DNA of 64,000 nucleotides from VXNE01 sp965206615 (GCA_965206615.1 CBDBKI010000005.1:496001-560000), one strand, 5' to 3'. Shown: positions 1 to 9,300, counted from the stretch's first letter. Notes: generated by a model from the sequence alone, not told the origin. Translations and numbers: made by a program.

Positions 1-253
1 AGAACGGGATGGCCGACGGTCGCAGATGGGTGCGCGCTGCCTCCATCACCCATTCCTCGGTCTTCTCGGGCTCCCTGGTCAGGCCGGAGACACTGCCATC
101 TTCCTCGACGCCAAGCAAAATGTGGCCACCCTCAAGATTGAGCAGCCCCGCCATTTCCGTGGCCAGCCTTTGCGGCGTGACATCGTCGCGTTTGAACTCG
201 ACGCCGGAGTTTTCGCCGTTGTCAATCAGTTCGGCGAGCTCAGTTCGTTTCAT
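1..253 (-). CDS. AlbA_2-type (Schlafen-like) DNA-binding protein, N-terminal part
   Basis: The reading frame starts at the ATG ending at 253 and is still open at the left edge, giving 84 visible residues. The start reads MKRTELAELI and continues with SGVEFKRDD, then EMAGLLNLEGGHILLGVEEDG. This is the pattern of the AlbA_2 (Schlafen AlbA_2) domain, where an E-x-K strand is followed by a helix and a GG-x-hhhGV strand. The domain is found at the start of many ATP-dependent regulators and putative helicases, so the missing C-terminus may carry a winged helix or an ATPase-like part. The start codon overlaps by ATGA a stop codon in another frame that runs through the tail of the neighbouring amidohydrolase, which hints at translational coupling. 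Family assignment is fairly sure, function unknown. Confidence 0.72.
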   Translation of the reverse strand, partial: MKRTELAELIDNGENSGVEFKRDDVTPQRLATEMAGLLNLEGGHILLGVEEDGSVSGLTREPEKTEEWVMEAARTHLRPSAIPF

Positions 254-290
254 TCAATCCATCCATCCAAGATGTCTCCGGCCTGGGCGA

Positions 291-1301
291 TCAGCTCCTT
301 GATGAGTCTGCCGCCCGGGAGTCCGGGAGCCGCAGGAGCTTCTCCGCGTTCGGCGTCAGGCTCGCATCGAACGAAGAGGTGCCCCTCGGCGTGTCCCAGC
401 CGCCGAAGTTGGTGCCGTACACCAGGCGGTCGCGCCCGACCGCGTCGATCAGCAGGTCGAGCGCGCCCTGGCCTTCCACGTGCGCATCGAACCAGAGCTT
501 GCGCACTTCGTGGCGGAAGCCGTTCTCCATGACGGATTGCGGCGCCCAGCCCCGGGACCGGGCAATACCCTCGTAGCGCCCGATCAGGAACGGCAGGGCG
601 CCGCCGCCGTGGGAGATGCAGATGTCGAGATCCGGATGCCGCTCCAGGACCCCGCCGTAGACCAGCGAGGCGACCGCGAGCGACTCGTCGTACGCGTAGC
701 CGACGATCAGCTCCAGATCGAAGCGACGGAGCCTCGGATCCGCCAGCGGTCCCGCACCGCCGGTGGAAGACGGATGCAGGAACAGGGGCACGTCGAGGGC
801 CACGAAGGTACGGTAGAGATCGTCCACGCAGGGATCGTCCAGCGGGAACGGGTAGTCCGTACCGACGTAGGCGGCGACCAGGCCCAGTTCGCGGACGGCC
901 CGCTCGAGCTCCCGGGCGGCCGCGTCCGGGTCCTGCATGGGCAGCGCGGCCGCTCCGAGCAGCCTGCCGGGATGGCGGTTCACCAGTTCCGCCATGGCGT
1001 CGTTGTGCACCCGGCAGAACCGGAGCGCCAGGTCCGATTCGATACCGTGGAAGAAAGTCAGCGGATTGGGTGACAGCAGCTGCAGGTCGATGCCGAGGCT
1101 GTCCATCGACTCGAGACGCTTGCCCACGTCCATGAATGGCGTGCCCCGATAGACGATGGGCATACGGAATTCGCCGATACGGAAGAACGAGACTCCGGCG
1201 TCGTCTACGCCGAGTTCCGGCCCGTGCCGGCCGGCCACACCGAACCCGGCTTCGAGAACGGCGTGGGCGTGTACGTCGATGACCCGGCGTGGCGTTGCCA
1301 T
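291..1301 (-). CDS. Amidohydrolase-2 / ACMSD-like metal-dependent hydrolase or decarboxylase
   Basis: A 336-residue TIM-barrel protein of the amidohydrolase-2 family (PF04909), which includes aminocarboxymuconate-semialdehyde decarboxylase and gamma-resorcylate decarboxylase. Metal-ligand motifs are visible: DVHAHAV near residue 8 (HxH), LFLHPSS in the middle, and ISHGGGALPF about two thirds along. The last conserved motif reads YGTNFGGWD, where the family normally has an aspartate right after G-S/T, so the usual catalytic or metal Asp appears to be Asn unless the Asp at the end of the motif replaces it. The start MATPRRVIDVHAHAV places the HxH motif where the family has it; an upstream ATG at 1334 would add 11 residues. 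Substrate unknown. The C-terminus is short, and another frame stays open to 250, so a frameshift near 310-330 cannot be excluded. Confidence 0.85.
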   Translation of the reverse strand: MATPRRVIDVHAHAVLEAGFGVAGRHGPELGVDDAGVSFFRIGEFRMPIVYRGTPFMDVGKRLESMDSLGIDLQLLSPNPLTFFHGIESDLALRFCRVHNDAMAELVNRHPGRLLGAAALPMQDPDAAARELERAVRELGLVAAYVGTDYPFPLDDPCVDDLYRTFVALDVPLFLHPSSTGGAGPLADPRLRRFDLELIVGYAYDESLAVASLVYGGVLERHPDLDICISHGGGALPFLIGRYEGIARSRGWAPQSVMENGFRHEVRKLWFDAHVEGQGALDLLIDAVGRDRLVYGTNFGGWDTPRGTSSFDASLTPNAEKLLRLPDSRAADSSRS

Positions 1302-1445
1302 GTTTGGGCTCGTGAGGTGGCCGGCAACGGGCAAGGCTACCCGAAGCGGGGCACGCGAGCGTCAGGTCTGGCGTGCCGACCCCTGGCTGACGTACGCTCG
1401 CGGATTCGTCGGTTCCATCTGACACCACACTGCGGAGTGAGAAAC

Positions 1446-1733
1446 ATGCCCCGATACGTGATCGAAAGAGACATCCCCGAGATCGGTTCCGCCGAACGCG
1501 ACGCACTGCGCGAGGCGTCGCAGAAGTCGAACGGCGTGCTGGCCGAAATGAAGGCCGAGAACAAGAACATCCAGTGGGAGCACTCCTACGTCGCCGGCGA
1601 CAAGACGTTCTGCATCTACATCGCCGACAACCCCGCACTCATTGACGAGCATGCCGAGCGAAGCGGCTTCCCGGCGACCGAAGTCACGATGGTCAAACGC
1701 ATGATCGACCCGGTGACGGCCGAGGATTCGTAG
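1446..1733 (+). CDS. DUF4242 small protein
   Basis: A 95-residue protein starting MPRYVIERDIPEIG, with a GGAG-containing ribosome site about 8 bases before the ATG. Sequence and length match the DUF4242 family, small ferredoxin-fold proteins, one member of which (Streptomyces SCO4226) has been described as nickel-binding. The motif SYVAGDKTFCIYIAD in the second half is the family core; the single cysteine in it could be a metal ligand. Divergent from the amidohydrolase and convergent with the ATPase gene downstream. Its TAG stop codon is part of the GTAGGGG boundary of the hairpin element that follows. Role unknown. Confidence 0.85.
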   Translation: MPRYVIERDIPEIGSAERDALREASQKSNGVLAEMKAENKNIQWEHSYVAGDKTFCIYIADNPALIDEHAERSGFPATEVTMVKRMIDPVTAEDS

Positions 1734-1806
1734 GGGCGACCCTTGTGGTCGCCCGCGCTGGGAACGTGCACGGGTTCGGCACGGGACGGGACAAGCCCGT
1801 CCCTAC
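1730..1806. repeat. GTAGGGG-bounded double-hairpin repeat, copy 1
   Basis: The element begins GTAGGGG at 1730 and ends CCCTAC at 1806. It holds two hairpins: GGGCGACC, loop CTTGT, GGTCGCCC at 1734-1754, and GGGACGGG, loop ACAAG, CCCGTCCC at 1783-1803. The two loops are reverse complements of each other. It lies between convergent genes and supplies the TAG stop of the DUF4242 gene. A second copy with the same two hairpins is at 36615-36762 and a variant at 38817-38904. It resembles REP/BIME-type palindromes and may act as a bidirectional terminator. Confidence 0.8.
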
Positions 1807-1857
1807 GGTCTTCCGTTCGCTGCGCGCGTCAGCGCAGCGAACGCGCCGCGAGAAATG

Positions 1858-4800
1858 TCAGCCTTCGTGCTTCTTCAGAGATTCCTTCAGCGCGGCCGTC
1901 AGGTCATCCGCATCATCGTCCTTGTGCGGGACACTTCGGCGTCTTCGGCGCGGCGGTTCAGCGGTCGCTCGGTCCGCCTGGGACGGCGTTGGCCTGGCTG
2001 ACGTCGGAGAGGCATCGCTGCGCGCCAGACACTGGGTCAAGTCCACAAAGCGTTGCGGACCGTCGACCCGGTAGTCGGCCGGGTGGCAGGTGAGCACGAC
2101 AACCTGTATGCGCTGGGCCGCTTCGGTGAGCAGATCCCGCATCCAGGTCATCCGGCCCGGGTCCGATTGCGTGAGTTGATCGTCGAGAATCACGAAGCTC
2201 CCCAAGGCCTCTCCGATTGCAACGCGCAGCAGGAGCGCGATCTGCTCCTGCGTGCCGACCGACAACGTGCGGAACTGGCGTTCCCCGCCGGCGAGTTCGA
2301 TGCCGGTGGCATCAAGGTGCGGGCCGATCGCAATGTCGCCGTAGCGCCCGTCGGTGAGCACGCCCATGCGTCGGCTCACTGGTTCGACAAGGGCGTTACC
2401 GAGATGCGCGGTCCCGGCTTGCTCGGCCTCGCTCAGGGTTTCGCGCAGCAGTTGCCACCCGCCATAGTCCAGTTCCAGCTCGTGTTCGCGGCTCTCCAGT
2501 GCTTGCAGCGCTTCCTCCACTTGCTGACGCTGTTCATCAAGGTACTGGCCGCCGATTTGCTCCAGCGCACCCTCTGCCTTGCGGAGGTCCGACTCGAGGT
2601 CATGTACGAGACGGGCGGCCCTGGCAGCGTCGCCTTCCATGGCGGTGACGTCGACGTCATCGTCGATTGGCGGGATCGCGGACACGGCGTCGCGAGCGGA
2701 ATCGCGGGCGGCTCTGGCGGCTTCAAGATCCTGACCCTCGACATTGGCGCGCAGGGGGCCGGTCTCACCTTCGAGACGCGCCAGTTCCGTACGCGCTCCG
2801 TCGAGCCGGCCGGATCGCTGCCGGGCTGCCTGGAGCGCGCTCGCGTGGCGCCCGAGCAACGCCTCAAGCTCCTGATGACCGGTATCTACCTCGGCCGTTG
2901 CTGTACTGCGAATTGCCTGCATTTCGGAGGCGACGGCGGCGAGTGCATCGTTGAGGCGCTTACCCTCCTCGTCGGCACGGGCACGCAACTCGGGCCAATC
3001 AGCCATCTTTTCGGCCGCGGCGGCGAAAGCGACCCGGGATGCGGCGAGGTCTGCCTGGCCTCGCTCGAGTTCGCGGCCGTCGGTCGCGATGACGTTGTCC
3101 ATGCCGTCGCAGAGCCTCTCGCGTTCTCGGATCTGTTGTTGCAGTGCATCGATCTTCCGGCCGATGGCGTGTTCGTCGTTGCGGAGTTCGCCAAGGTCCG
3201 TGACGAGTTGCTCGACGGTCTCGCCGGCGTTGAGAAACTCGGCGACGGCCTCGCGGGCCTGTCCAAGGGACGCTCGTTCGGTCACGAGGCGTTGTTCGTG
3301 CTGGTCCAGGGCTTCCCCATGCCGTCGAGCATCGTCCGCCTGCCGGGAGAGATCGGCCGCGTCCTCGAGCAACCCGGCCGCCTGCTTGCTTCGCGCAGCC
3401 AACTCGCCAATGGTCGAGCAGCCGGCTCGACCGAAAACGGGGCCGGATGCGGCCAGCCACCGCTCTTCGGCTGCCTGTGCTGCGGCCAACAGGCCGCGTC
3501 GGCCGCCGCGAATGCGGATCGTGGCGACGTCCGCTATGTCCAGCTTGAGCTCCTCGTCGGCCTCCAGTTCGACCCGCTCGCCGGATGGCAGGGCCAGCGT
3601 TTGTGGCTCACCGTCGACTTCAGCCGCTGCATCCGCAGACTTGACCAGGGTCACTTCGGCGAGAAAGCCGACCGACAGCTTCGCGCGGGCCAGACGCCAC
3701 TCTGTTTCGGCAGTTTGCAGGCGTCCGATCTCCGCATCGTCGGGCGCGTTCAGCGACTCGGCTTCGGCGCGTAGCGTGGCGGCCTGGCGGTCCAATTCTG
3801 CGGCTCGTTCGATCAGCCTGCGCGTCGTGTCGCGTTGTTCCTCGGCCGCTTGAGTGGCCGCTTGAGCAGCGAGATACCGCCAGACGCAACGTTCCAGATC
3901 GAGCTCCTCGAGCTGGTCCTGATCCGATGCGGTGGATTCCCGGGCCCGCTTGAGAAGCTCGCGTTTGTCAGCGAGCGCAGTTTCGAGCGACTCGATTCCC
4001 GCGGCGTCGGTCTGGATCCGCTTTTCGAGAGCGGCGATGTTCCCTGCCTCGGCCACGCGACGGTCGTGCGCAGTCTTTTCCTGCACCAGTTTGAGGTGCC
4101 GATTCTCCGCCGCCTGCTCGCGTAGTTGACGGTGCTGCTCGTTGGCTCCGGACTCCAGTTCCCGCACGCGTTCGCGGGCCGCCTCAAGCTGCGCCGTCAG
4201 GGCAGCCAGCGCCTGCTGGTGGGCATCGTGTTCGGCTTCGAGTTGCTGGATGCGTTGGTTCGCGGCCGCCACGGAGCGTTCGTTGTCGGCCAACTGCCGG
4301 AATGCCGACTCCGCTCGCGCGAGCACCGCCTGTGCCGCCTCGAGCTCCTGTTCGGCCGCCTTGCGTTGCCGATGGTGCGACAGGGCAGCCGTCAGTCTCT
4401 CGGCCTCGGCCCCGGCAGCGAGCAACTGCTCGCCGAGGTTCTCCACGTTGGTCCGCACGCCGGCGCTCTCGTCGACCTGTTGGCGGATCTCGCGCTCGCG
4501 CGCCGCGGTGTTCTCGCGTTGTTCGCGCAGACTCGCCCAGGGTGACCCGCGCCCGGTGCGTTTCCGCCCAGTGGTTGTGAAGGCCTCATCGACCTTCGTC
4601 TGCACCGTGGCGACCACCTGCTTGAATCGCGGATCCTCGGCGAGCGCCTGCAAAGCCTCGGTGAGGCGTTCGCGGCCGGAGGTGTTCGGGTCGTCGTCCA
4701 GGTTCTGCTCCAGGATGGCCGCGACGTCGCTCTGGTCTCCCAGCAGCGCCGTGGTGATGAGCGACGACGGCATGCCGCGCCTGCCACCGCGGCCGCCGGG

Positions 4801-5184
4801 TGCCTCGATGCCCCAACGGAGGATGTTCTGCAGCGCACCGTCCACCTCACGGCCCTTGCCTTCGGCCGAGAACTCGATGCCGTCCCTGGAGAAATCGAGG
4901 TACGCGTGGCCGCCGCCTCCAAACGTCTTGCGCACACGCCAGATGCGACCGGGCTCCTGCTCGAAGGTCAGGCTCACGGTTGGCGGCTCGACCGAGTTCC
5001 AGTCCCGCAGGGCTTCCGCCGCAGTGGCCGAGGACTGCAGCAGGAGTGCGGCCCGGATCGCCGCCACCAGGCTCGATTTGCCCAGTTCGTTCGGGCCGTG
5101 CAGGACGTTGAGCGCCGGCTCGAAGTCAATGCCGGCGGCCGCGATGCCGGCCCAATGGGCTACTTCGAGGCGTCGAATCCACAT
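1858..5184 (-). CDS. Rad50/SbcC/YhaN-like SMC-type ATPase
   Basis: A 1108-residue ATPase with a split ABC head and long coiled-coil arms. The start chosen, MWIRRLEVAHWAG at 5184, lies 4 bases after the stop of the nuclease gene and puts Walker A (GPNELGKSS) at residues 30-38; upstream in-frame codons only read through the neighbour. The middle, roughly residues 200-900, is Glu/Ala/Arg/Gln-rich heptad sequence. The C-terminal head has the signature LSVGTQEQ, Walker B FVILDDQL and a switch histidine in LTCHPADY. No CxxC zinc hook is visible, so it is more like YhaN-type proteins than canonical Rad50. With the Mre11-like neighbour it should form a DNA-end-processing complex. The last 50 residues are a basic and acidic low-complexity tail. 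Confidence 0.88.
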   Translation of the reverse strand: MWIRRLEVAHWAGIAAAGIDFEPALNVLHGPNELGKSSLVAAIRAALLLQSSATAAEALRDWNSVEPPTVSLTFEQEPGRIWRVRKTFGGGGHAYLDFSRDGIEFSAEGKGREVDGALQNILRWGIEAPGGRGGRRGMPSSLITTALLGDQSDVAAILEQNLDDDPNTSGRERLTEALQALAEDPRFKQVVATVQTKVDEAFTTTGRKRTGRGSPWASLREQRENTAAREREIRQQVDESAGVRTNVENLGEQLLAAGAEAERLTAALSHHRQRKAAEQELEAAQAVLARAESAFRQLADNERSVAAANQRIQQLEAEHDAHQQALAALTAQLEAARERVRELESGANEQHRQLREQAAENRHLKLVQEKTAHDRRVAEAGNIAALEKRIQTDAAGIESLETALADKRELLKRARESTASDQDQLEELDLERCVWRYLAAQAATQAAEEQRDTTRRLIERAAELDRQAATLRAEAESLNAPDDAEIGRLQTAETEWRLARAKLSVGFLAEVTLVKSADAAAEVDGEPQTLALPSGERVELEADEELKLDIADVATIRIRGGRRGLLAAAQAAEERWLAASGPVFGRAGCSTIGELAARSKQAAGLLEDAADLSRQADDARRHGEALDQHEQRLVTERASLGQAREAVAEFLNAGETVEQLVTDLGELRNDEHAIGRKIDALQQQIRERERLCDGMDNVIATDGRELERGQADLAASRVAFAAAAEKMADWPELRARADEEGKRLNDALAAVASEMQAIRSTATAEVDTGHQELEALLGRHASALQAARQRSGRLDGARTELARLEGETGPLRANVEGQDLEAARAARDSARDAVSAIPPIDDDVDVTAMEGDAARAARLVHDLESDLRKAEGALEQIGGQYLDEQRQQVEEALQALESREHELELDYGGWQLLRETLSEAEQAGTAHLGNALVEPVSRRMGVLTDGRYGDIAIGPHLDATGIELAGGERQFRTLSVGTQEQIALLLRVAIGEALGSFVILDDQLTQSDPGRMTWMRDLLTEAAQRIQVVVLTCHPADYRVDGPQRFVDLTQCLARSDASPTSARPTPSQADRATAEPPRRRRRSVPHKDDDADDLTAALKESLKKHEG

Positions 5185-5188
5185 GGCT

Positions 5189-6319
5189 TCAGGCTGTGTC
5201 CTTGACCAGACGGTACAGGTGATGCAGCGCGCGGCCAGCGAGCTCGGGCTCGGTTTCCGCCCGCAAGCGGAGTCGCTCCGCGGTGGCCTTGAGGACGTCG
5301 GGCAAGCTGCCGTCGAACTCGATCGGGGCGCCCGTCGCCAGCAGCAGGCCCGCGCGGTGTACGTCCAGCACGCCGACCCGGGGCGTTGCCGCAAGCGATC
5401 CCGCGAGTTCGGCGAGGATGCGCTCGGCCTCGTCGTATTCCGCCATCGGCAATTCCATGTCCAACGTCAGACGTAGCACCGTGCGCCGCAGACTCGGGTC
5501 CGCGCGCACGGCACGGAGTGCCGAGATCGAGGTGCACGTCTGTTCGCGCCATGTCCAATGCGCAACAGCCTCGGTCCTGACGATGGCGCGGCGGCGTCGG
5601 TCGAGCGGAAAGAACACCAACGCGACGTTGCCTGTGTCCCGTTCCCCGAAGTTGGTAGCCTCGGGCGCCCCGGGATAGACGGTGGGCGAGGGCGCGTCCG
5701 GTTCCACGTCACGAAACGCGTGTGTGTCGCCGATGGCCAGGTAGTCCAGGCCGCGCTCGGCGGCCGTGCCGCGTGCAATGGGGAAGTTGGTCTGGTATCC
5801 CTCAATATCGAAGGTCTGGCCATGCACCAACCCTATGCGGATGCGGTCGTCGTGCGCTTCGCGAGGCGGCAGCGACGCCGCCAGATCGGTCTGGCCCGCG
5901 TGCGAGGTGCAAGGCGAAGCCACGACCACCGCGTTGTCACCGAGGGGCAGCTCCCAGCCCTTTGTGTCCACAACATGGACGTAGTCGGGGAGACGTGCGC
6001 GAAACGGGTGCATCGGGTGGTACAACGAGTTCGGGGTCAGCGGATCGTGATTGCCCGGCAGCAGCACCGCTGGGCGCCGCCAGGCACGGCGCTGGAACTC
6101 CTGCAGCACGCCGCCCCACCACTCTTCGGGAGGGTTTGGCTGGTCGAACAGGTCGCCCGCGCAGAGCACCGCGCCGACGTTGCGGCTTTCGGCAAGATCC
6201 AGAATACGGCCTACCACTTCGAGGCGAGCGCGGGTCAAGCGCGACTCCTGGTCCCGCCCGAAAGCGGGAAAGCGTCGGCCCAGGTGCCAGTCGGCGGTGT
6301 GCAGCAGCGTCAGCGCCAC
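5189..6319 (-). CDS. Mre11/SbcD-like metallophosphoesterase nuclease
   Basis: A 376-residue calcineurin-type phosphoesterase. All metal-binding motifs are present: TADWHLG (D10, H12), CAGDLFDQ (D56), LLPGNHDP (N90, H91), GLVHGQ and AIGDTHAF. Start: a GTG at 6319 preceded by AGAGGAGG at good spacing, which puts the first motif at residue 10 as in SbcD and YhaO; the longer open frame upstream only reads through the helicase gene. The second half, about residues 230-376, would be the capping domain that contacts the ATPase. It sits between the SNF2 helicase (35 bases upstream) and the Rad50-like gene (4 bases downstream), clearly one operon. Predicted exo/endonuclease acting on DNA ends under control of the ATPase partner. 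Confidence 0.9.
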   Translation of the reverse strand: MALTLLHTADWHLGRRFPAFGRDQESRLTRARLEVVGRILDLAESRNVGAVLCAGDLFDQPNPPEEWWGGVLQEFQRRAWRRPAVLLPGNHDPLTPNSLYHPMHPFRARLPDYVHVVDTKGWELPLGDNAVVVASPCTSHAGQTDLAASLPPREAHDDRIRIGLVHGQTFDIEGYQTNFPIARGTAAERGLDYLAIGDTHAFRDVEPDAPSPTVYPGAPEATNFGERDTGNVALVFFPLDRRRRAIVRTEAVAHWTWREQTCTSISALRAVRADPSLRRTVLRLTLDMELPMAEYDEAERILAELAGSLAATPRVGVLDVHRAGLLLATGAPIEFDGSLPDVLKATAERLRLRAETEPELAGRALHHLYRLVKDTA

Positions 6320-6354
6320 GTCGTCCTCCTCTGCATGTGCATCGGGATGCTCGT

Positions 6355-9300
6355 TCACGCGATCTCGAACTCCGCGGTCAACAGCCGTTCCGCCGCCGGT
6401 GCGGCGTATCGACGGTCGTGGGCGTGCGCCTTGCAGCGCAGGTAGGTGCGATCGTTGCGGGTCGCGAGATCCTCGATCTGCCGCTCGACGCGTTCCAGCT
6501 CGGTTTCCGCAAGACGCACGTTCGCGTTGGCCCTGGCGCGGCTGTCCGCGCCGAGAGCCGTGTCGCGGGCTCGCTCCGCGTTGGCGAGCCGCCGAAGGTG
6601 CTGTTCGCGTGCCCGGCGCAGCACCAGGGTTCGATCGGCCAGGTACTGATCGAGTTGCTCCATGGTGGCCTCGAAGGTCGCCTGATCCGCTGCCGCAACG
6701 TCGCAATGGTCGAAGAACATCTCTTCGTCGACCACTTCGTCGAGGTGCTCGGCGGTCACCTTGAGCGGCGGATGGAACGGTCCGACGTCCGTGCAGGGCT
6801 GACGCACGAGTTCCAGCGCCGCCGCCGCCGGCTTCAGGACCGCAGCGTCCTCGAACACGACGGTCACGCACAGCCGGTCTTCGCGTTCGAAACCGCGATG
6901 CGCGATCCGCGTGAGCGCCAGTCGGCCACGGCTCCCGCGGCGATCCTGTAGCGGCCCCGGCGCATCGGAGCCGAGTTCATAACGCACGCGAAACGACCCG
7001 GCACCGGACTCGCGCGCCTCGGCGGTGGCGGCCTTGATGAGGGGATGCGCGAGATGCAGCCGATCCATGCCGCTCGACGGGGACTGGCCACCCAGGGCAA
7101 CGGAGACCCCCTCGGAAAGTGGCGCCGGCAGGCGCCGCGAAGCGCCGATATGCAGCAGTCGCTGGCCGTCTCGTTCGGCGCGGCCCCACGGCACGCCGGC
7201 GGCATCGAGGTATGCGGTCAGCACGCCTTCAAGTTCGGCGTCGAATCTCGCGAGCGCGTCCGGCAGGTCGTCCTCGATACGGCGGAATACCTCGCGCACC
7301 GAGTCGTCGAGACCGGACTCGATCAGGCCCGCTGTACGTGTGCGCACGCGCTCGAGTTCCTGTCGGCGCTCCTCCATCGATTCGCGCAAGCGGCGCAGTT
7401 CGTGTTCGACTTCGCGCACCGACCGCGCCCGCTCCCAGATGCGCCGCAGCTGGTTCTCGAAGTCGGGACCGAGCGCGGAGACGAGCTCCTCGGAAGCGTT
7501 CGAGCGGGGCGTTTGCAGCACCACGTCGGACATGTCGAGTACGTCCCCGAACAGATCGAGCTTGGTGCTCAGGATGTCGAACGTCAGTCGCTGGGCCTCG
7601 TTGTCCCTGGCGAGGAAATTGATCACCGTGACACCGCGCTGCTGGCCATAGCGATGGCAACGCCCGATACGCTGCTCGATGCGCTGCGGATTCCACGGCA
7701 GGTCATAGTTCACGACCGTATCGCAGAACTGCAGGTTGAGGCCCTTGGCGCCGGCCTCGGAGGAAATCATCACGGTCGAGCGGGCGCGGAACTCATGGAC
7801 CAGCGCCAGACGCACGGCAACGGATGGACTCGGGTTGCGAGTGCCTTGATCGTTGTCTGCGCGCCACATGCGCAGGGCCGCCATTGCGCGCGGCGAATCG
7901 TTGCTACCGCGAAACAGCGTGATGTCCTCGTCGCGCAGTTCGGTCTGTGCGATCAGCAGGCGGCGCAGGTAGTCCTGTGTGACCAACGACTCGGTGAAGA
8001 TCACTACCTTCCGACGGTCCCGGGGGCGGTCCATCACCAGTCGTACCGCCTTGACGAGGCTCGCCGCCTTGCTGTCGTGGGGCAGCGAACGAGCGCGTCG
8101 TACGAAATCCTCGACTCGAGCCAGTTCGTCGCGGATCGCATCGGCCTCGGCAGACACATCGGCCGGTGATGGCTCCTGCTCCACGGTGCCGTTGCTCTCC
8201 CCGTCTTCCTCCAGATCGCGTGCGAAATCCGCCGCCGCGTCCGTGTCCCCGTCGCCGAGGAGGCCGCGGAGTCTTGACGCCACGCGCTGGAGGCTCTCGG
8301 CAAGCGCGGCAGTGGAGGAGGCCATGCGGCGATGGAAACCGAGCAGCAACAGTTGCCGGACGTTGCCGTGAAAGGCGTAGAGGCGCGGCGACAGCAGATA
8401 TTCGGTGACGTCGTCGTACAGAGCCCGTTCGGCGGGGCTCATGCTGTAGTCGAACAGCTGGGCACGCCGGCCGACGAACGGCTTGTCGAGGAATTCCTGG
8501 GCCTGTCGACGGAGCGTGCGCTTGACCACCGAGCGCAGGCGCCGTTTCAGCTCTTCGGACTGTTCGGCAGCGACGCCCTGGCCGTCGTCGGCGCAGAAGA
8601 CATCCTCGAACACCGGCTTGTCGCCGAGCAAGGTGCCGGTCGGGTCCACGTACTGAACCAGTCCCCAAATCTCACTCAGCGAGTTCTGAATCGGGGTCGC
8701 CGTGAGCAGCAGCACCGGCGATGCCCCGATGATCTGCCGGACCCGATGGGCGGTGCGCGCGTAGCGGCTGTCCTCGTTGTAGATGCCGTCGCGGTCGAAG
8801 CGGCGGTGGATGCCGGCGAATACCTCGTGCGCCTCGTCGATCAGGCACAGGTCGAACGGCGGCGCGTCGCTCAACCGGCGCAAGCCTGCCTCGCCGCCGG
8901 CGTACTCGCGCCCGGCGAGGAAGATACCGTCGGCCGCGATGTCCACCGCCGGATCAGCGGCCTCCTCGGCGGTGATGCCGAACAAGTCGTAAAGCTCGTT
9001 CTGCCACTGACCCAGAAGCGGTCGCGGCACGACGATCAGCATCCGTGCGGCGCCTTCGGCGAGCAGCTGCGCGATGACCAGGCCGGCTTCGATGGTCTTG
9101 CCCAGGCCCACCTCGTCGGCCAGGATGCAGCCGCCTTGCGGGATGCGACGCAGAGCGAACATTACCGCATCGATCTGATGGGGATTCGGGTCCACCTGCC
9201 CGCTACGTTGCGATGCAACCTGTCGCCGCCGCTCGCCGGCGCGGCGCAGACGCACGAGAGTCTCGGCGTAGTAGCGTCGATGGATGGGATGCATTGGCAT
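6355..9300 (-). CDS. SNF2-family DNA helicase/translocase (DrmD/RapA-like)
   Basis: A 981-residue superfamily 2 protein. Helicase motifs: LADEVGLGKTIEAG at about 60-73 (Walker A), VVPRPLLGQWQNEL (Ia), CLIDEAHEVF (DEAH box), LLLTATPIQNSL (III), then VIFTESLVTQDYL, SSEAGAKGLNLQ and QRIGRCHRYGQ (IV-VI). The last third is a coiled-coil-rich region with many Arg and Glu residues. The layout resembles RapA and the DISARM helicase DrmD, but no other DISARM gene is present. Starts at ATG 9300; an in-frame ATG at 9294 and a GTG at 9324 are alternatives. First gene of an operon with the Mre11-like and Rad50-like genes, so it probably loads on or remodels the DNA that the nuclease complex cuts. Confidence 0.9.
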   Translation of the reverse strand: MPMHPIHRRYYAETLVRLRRAGERRRQVASQRSGQVDPNPHQIDAVMFALRRIPQGGCILADEVGLGKTIEAGLVIAQLLAEGAARMLIVVPRPLLGQWQNELYDLFGITAEEAADPAVDIAADGIFLAGREYAGGEAGLRRLSDAPPFDLCLIDEAHEVFAGIHRRFDRDGIYNEDSRYARTAHRVRQIIGASPVLLLTATPIQNSLSEIWGLVQYVDPTGTLLGDKPVFEDVFCADDGQGVAAEQSEELKRRLRSVVKRTLRRQAQEFLDKPFVGRRAQLFDYSMSPAERALYDDVTEYLLSPRLYAFHGNVRQLLLLGFHRRMASSTAALAESLQRVASRLRGLLGDGDTDAAADFARDLEEDGESNGTVEQEPSPADVSAEADAIRDELARVEDFVRRARSLPHDSKAASLVKAVRLVMDRPRDRRKVVIFTESLVTQDYLRRLLIAQTELRDEDITLFRGSNDSPRAMAALRMWRADNDQGTRNPSPSVAVRLALVHEFRARSTVMISSEAGAKGLNLQFCDTVVNYDLPWNPQRIEQRIGRCHRYGQQRGVTVINFLARDNEAQRLTFDILSTKLDLFGDVLDMSDVVLQTPRSNASEELVSALGPDFENQLRRIWERARSVREVEHELRRLRESMEERRQELERVRTRTAGLIESGLDDSVREVFRRIEDDLPDALARFDAELEGVLTAYLDAAGVPWGRAERDGQRLLHIGASRRLPAPLSEGVSVALGGQSPSSGMDRLHLAHPLIKAATAEARESGAGSFRVRYELGSDAPGPLQDRRGSRGRLALTRIAHRGFEREDRLCVTVVFEDAAVLKPAAAALELVRQPCTDVGPFHPPLKVTAEHLDEVVDEEMFFDHCDVAAADQATFEATMEQLDQYLADRTLVLRRAREQHLRRLANAERARDTALGADSRARANANVRLAETELERVERQIEDLATRNDRTYLRCKAHAHDRRYAAPAAERLLTAEFEIA

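Noticed and set aside
250..1638. Long minus-strand frame overlapping the amidohydrolase
   Set aside because: Arg/Pro-rich shadow of the amidohydrolase. Only its last 20 codons (IKELIAQAGDILDGW) look protein-like, which may reflect a frameshift but cannot be shown.
2053..3774. Plus-strand frames opposite the Rad50-like gene
   Set aside because: Antisense shadows of a high-GC coiled-coil gene; no ribosome sites or known motifs.
1858..9300. DISARM system
   Set aside because: The SNF2 helicase resembles DrmD, but drmA, drmB, drmC and methyltransferase genes are absent from the window.
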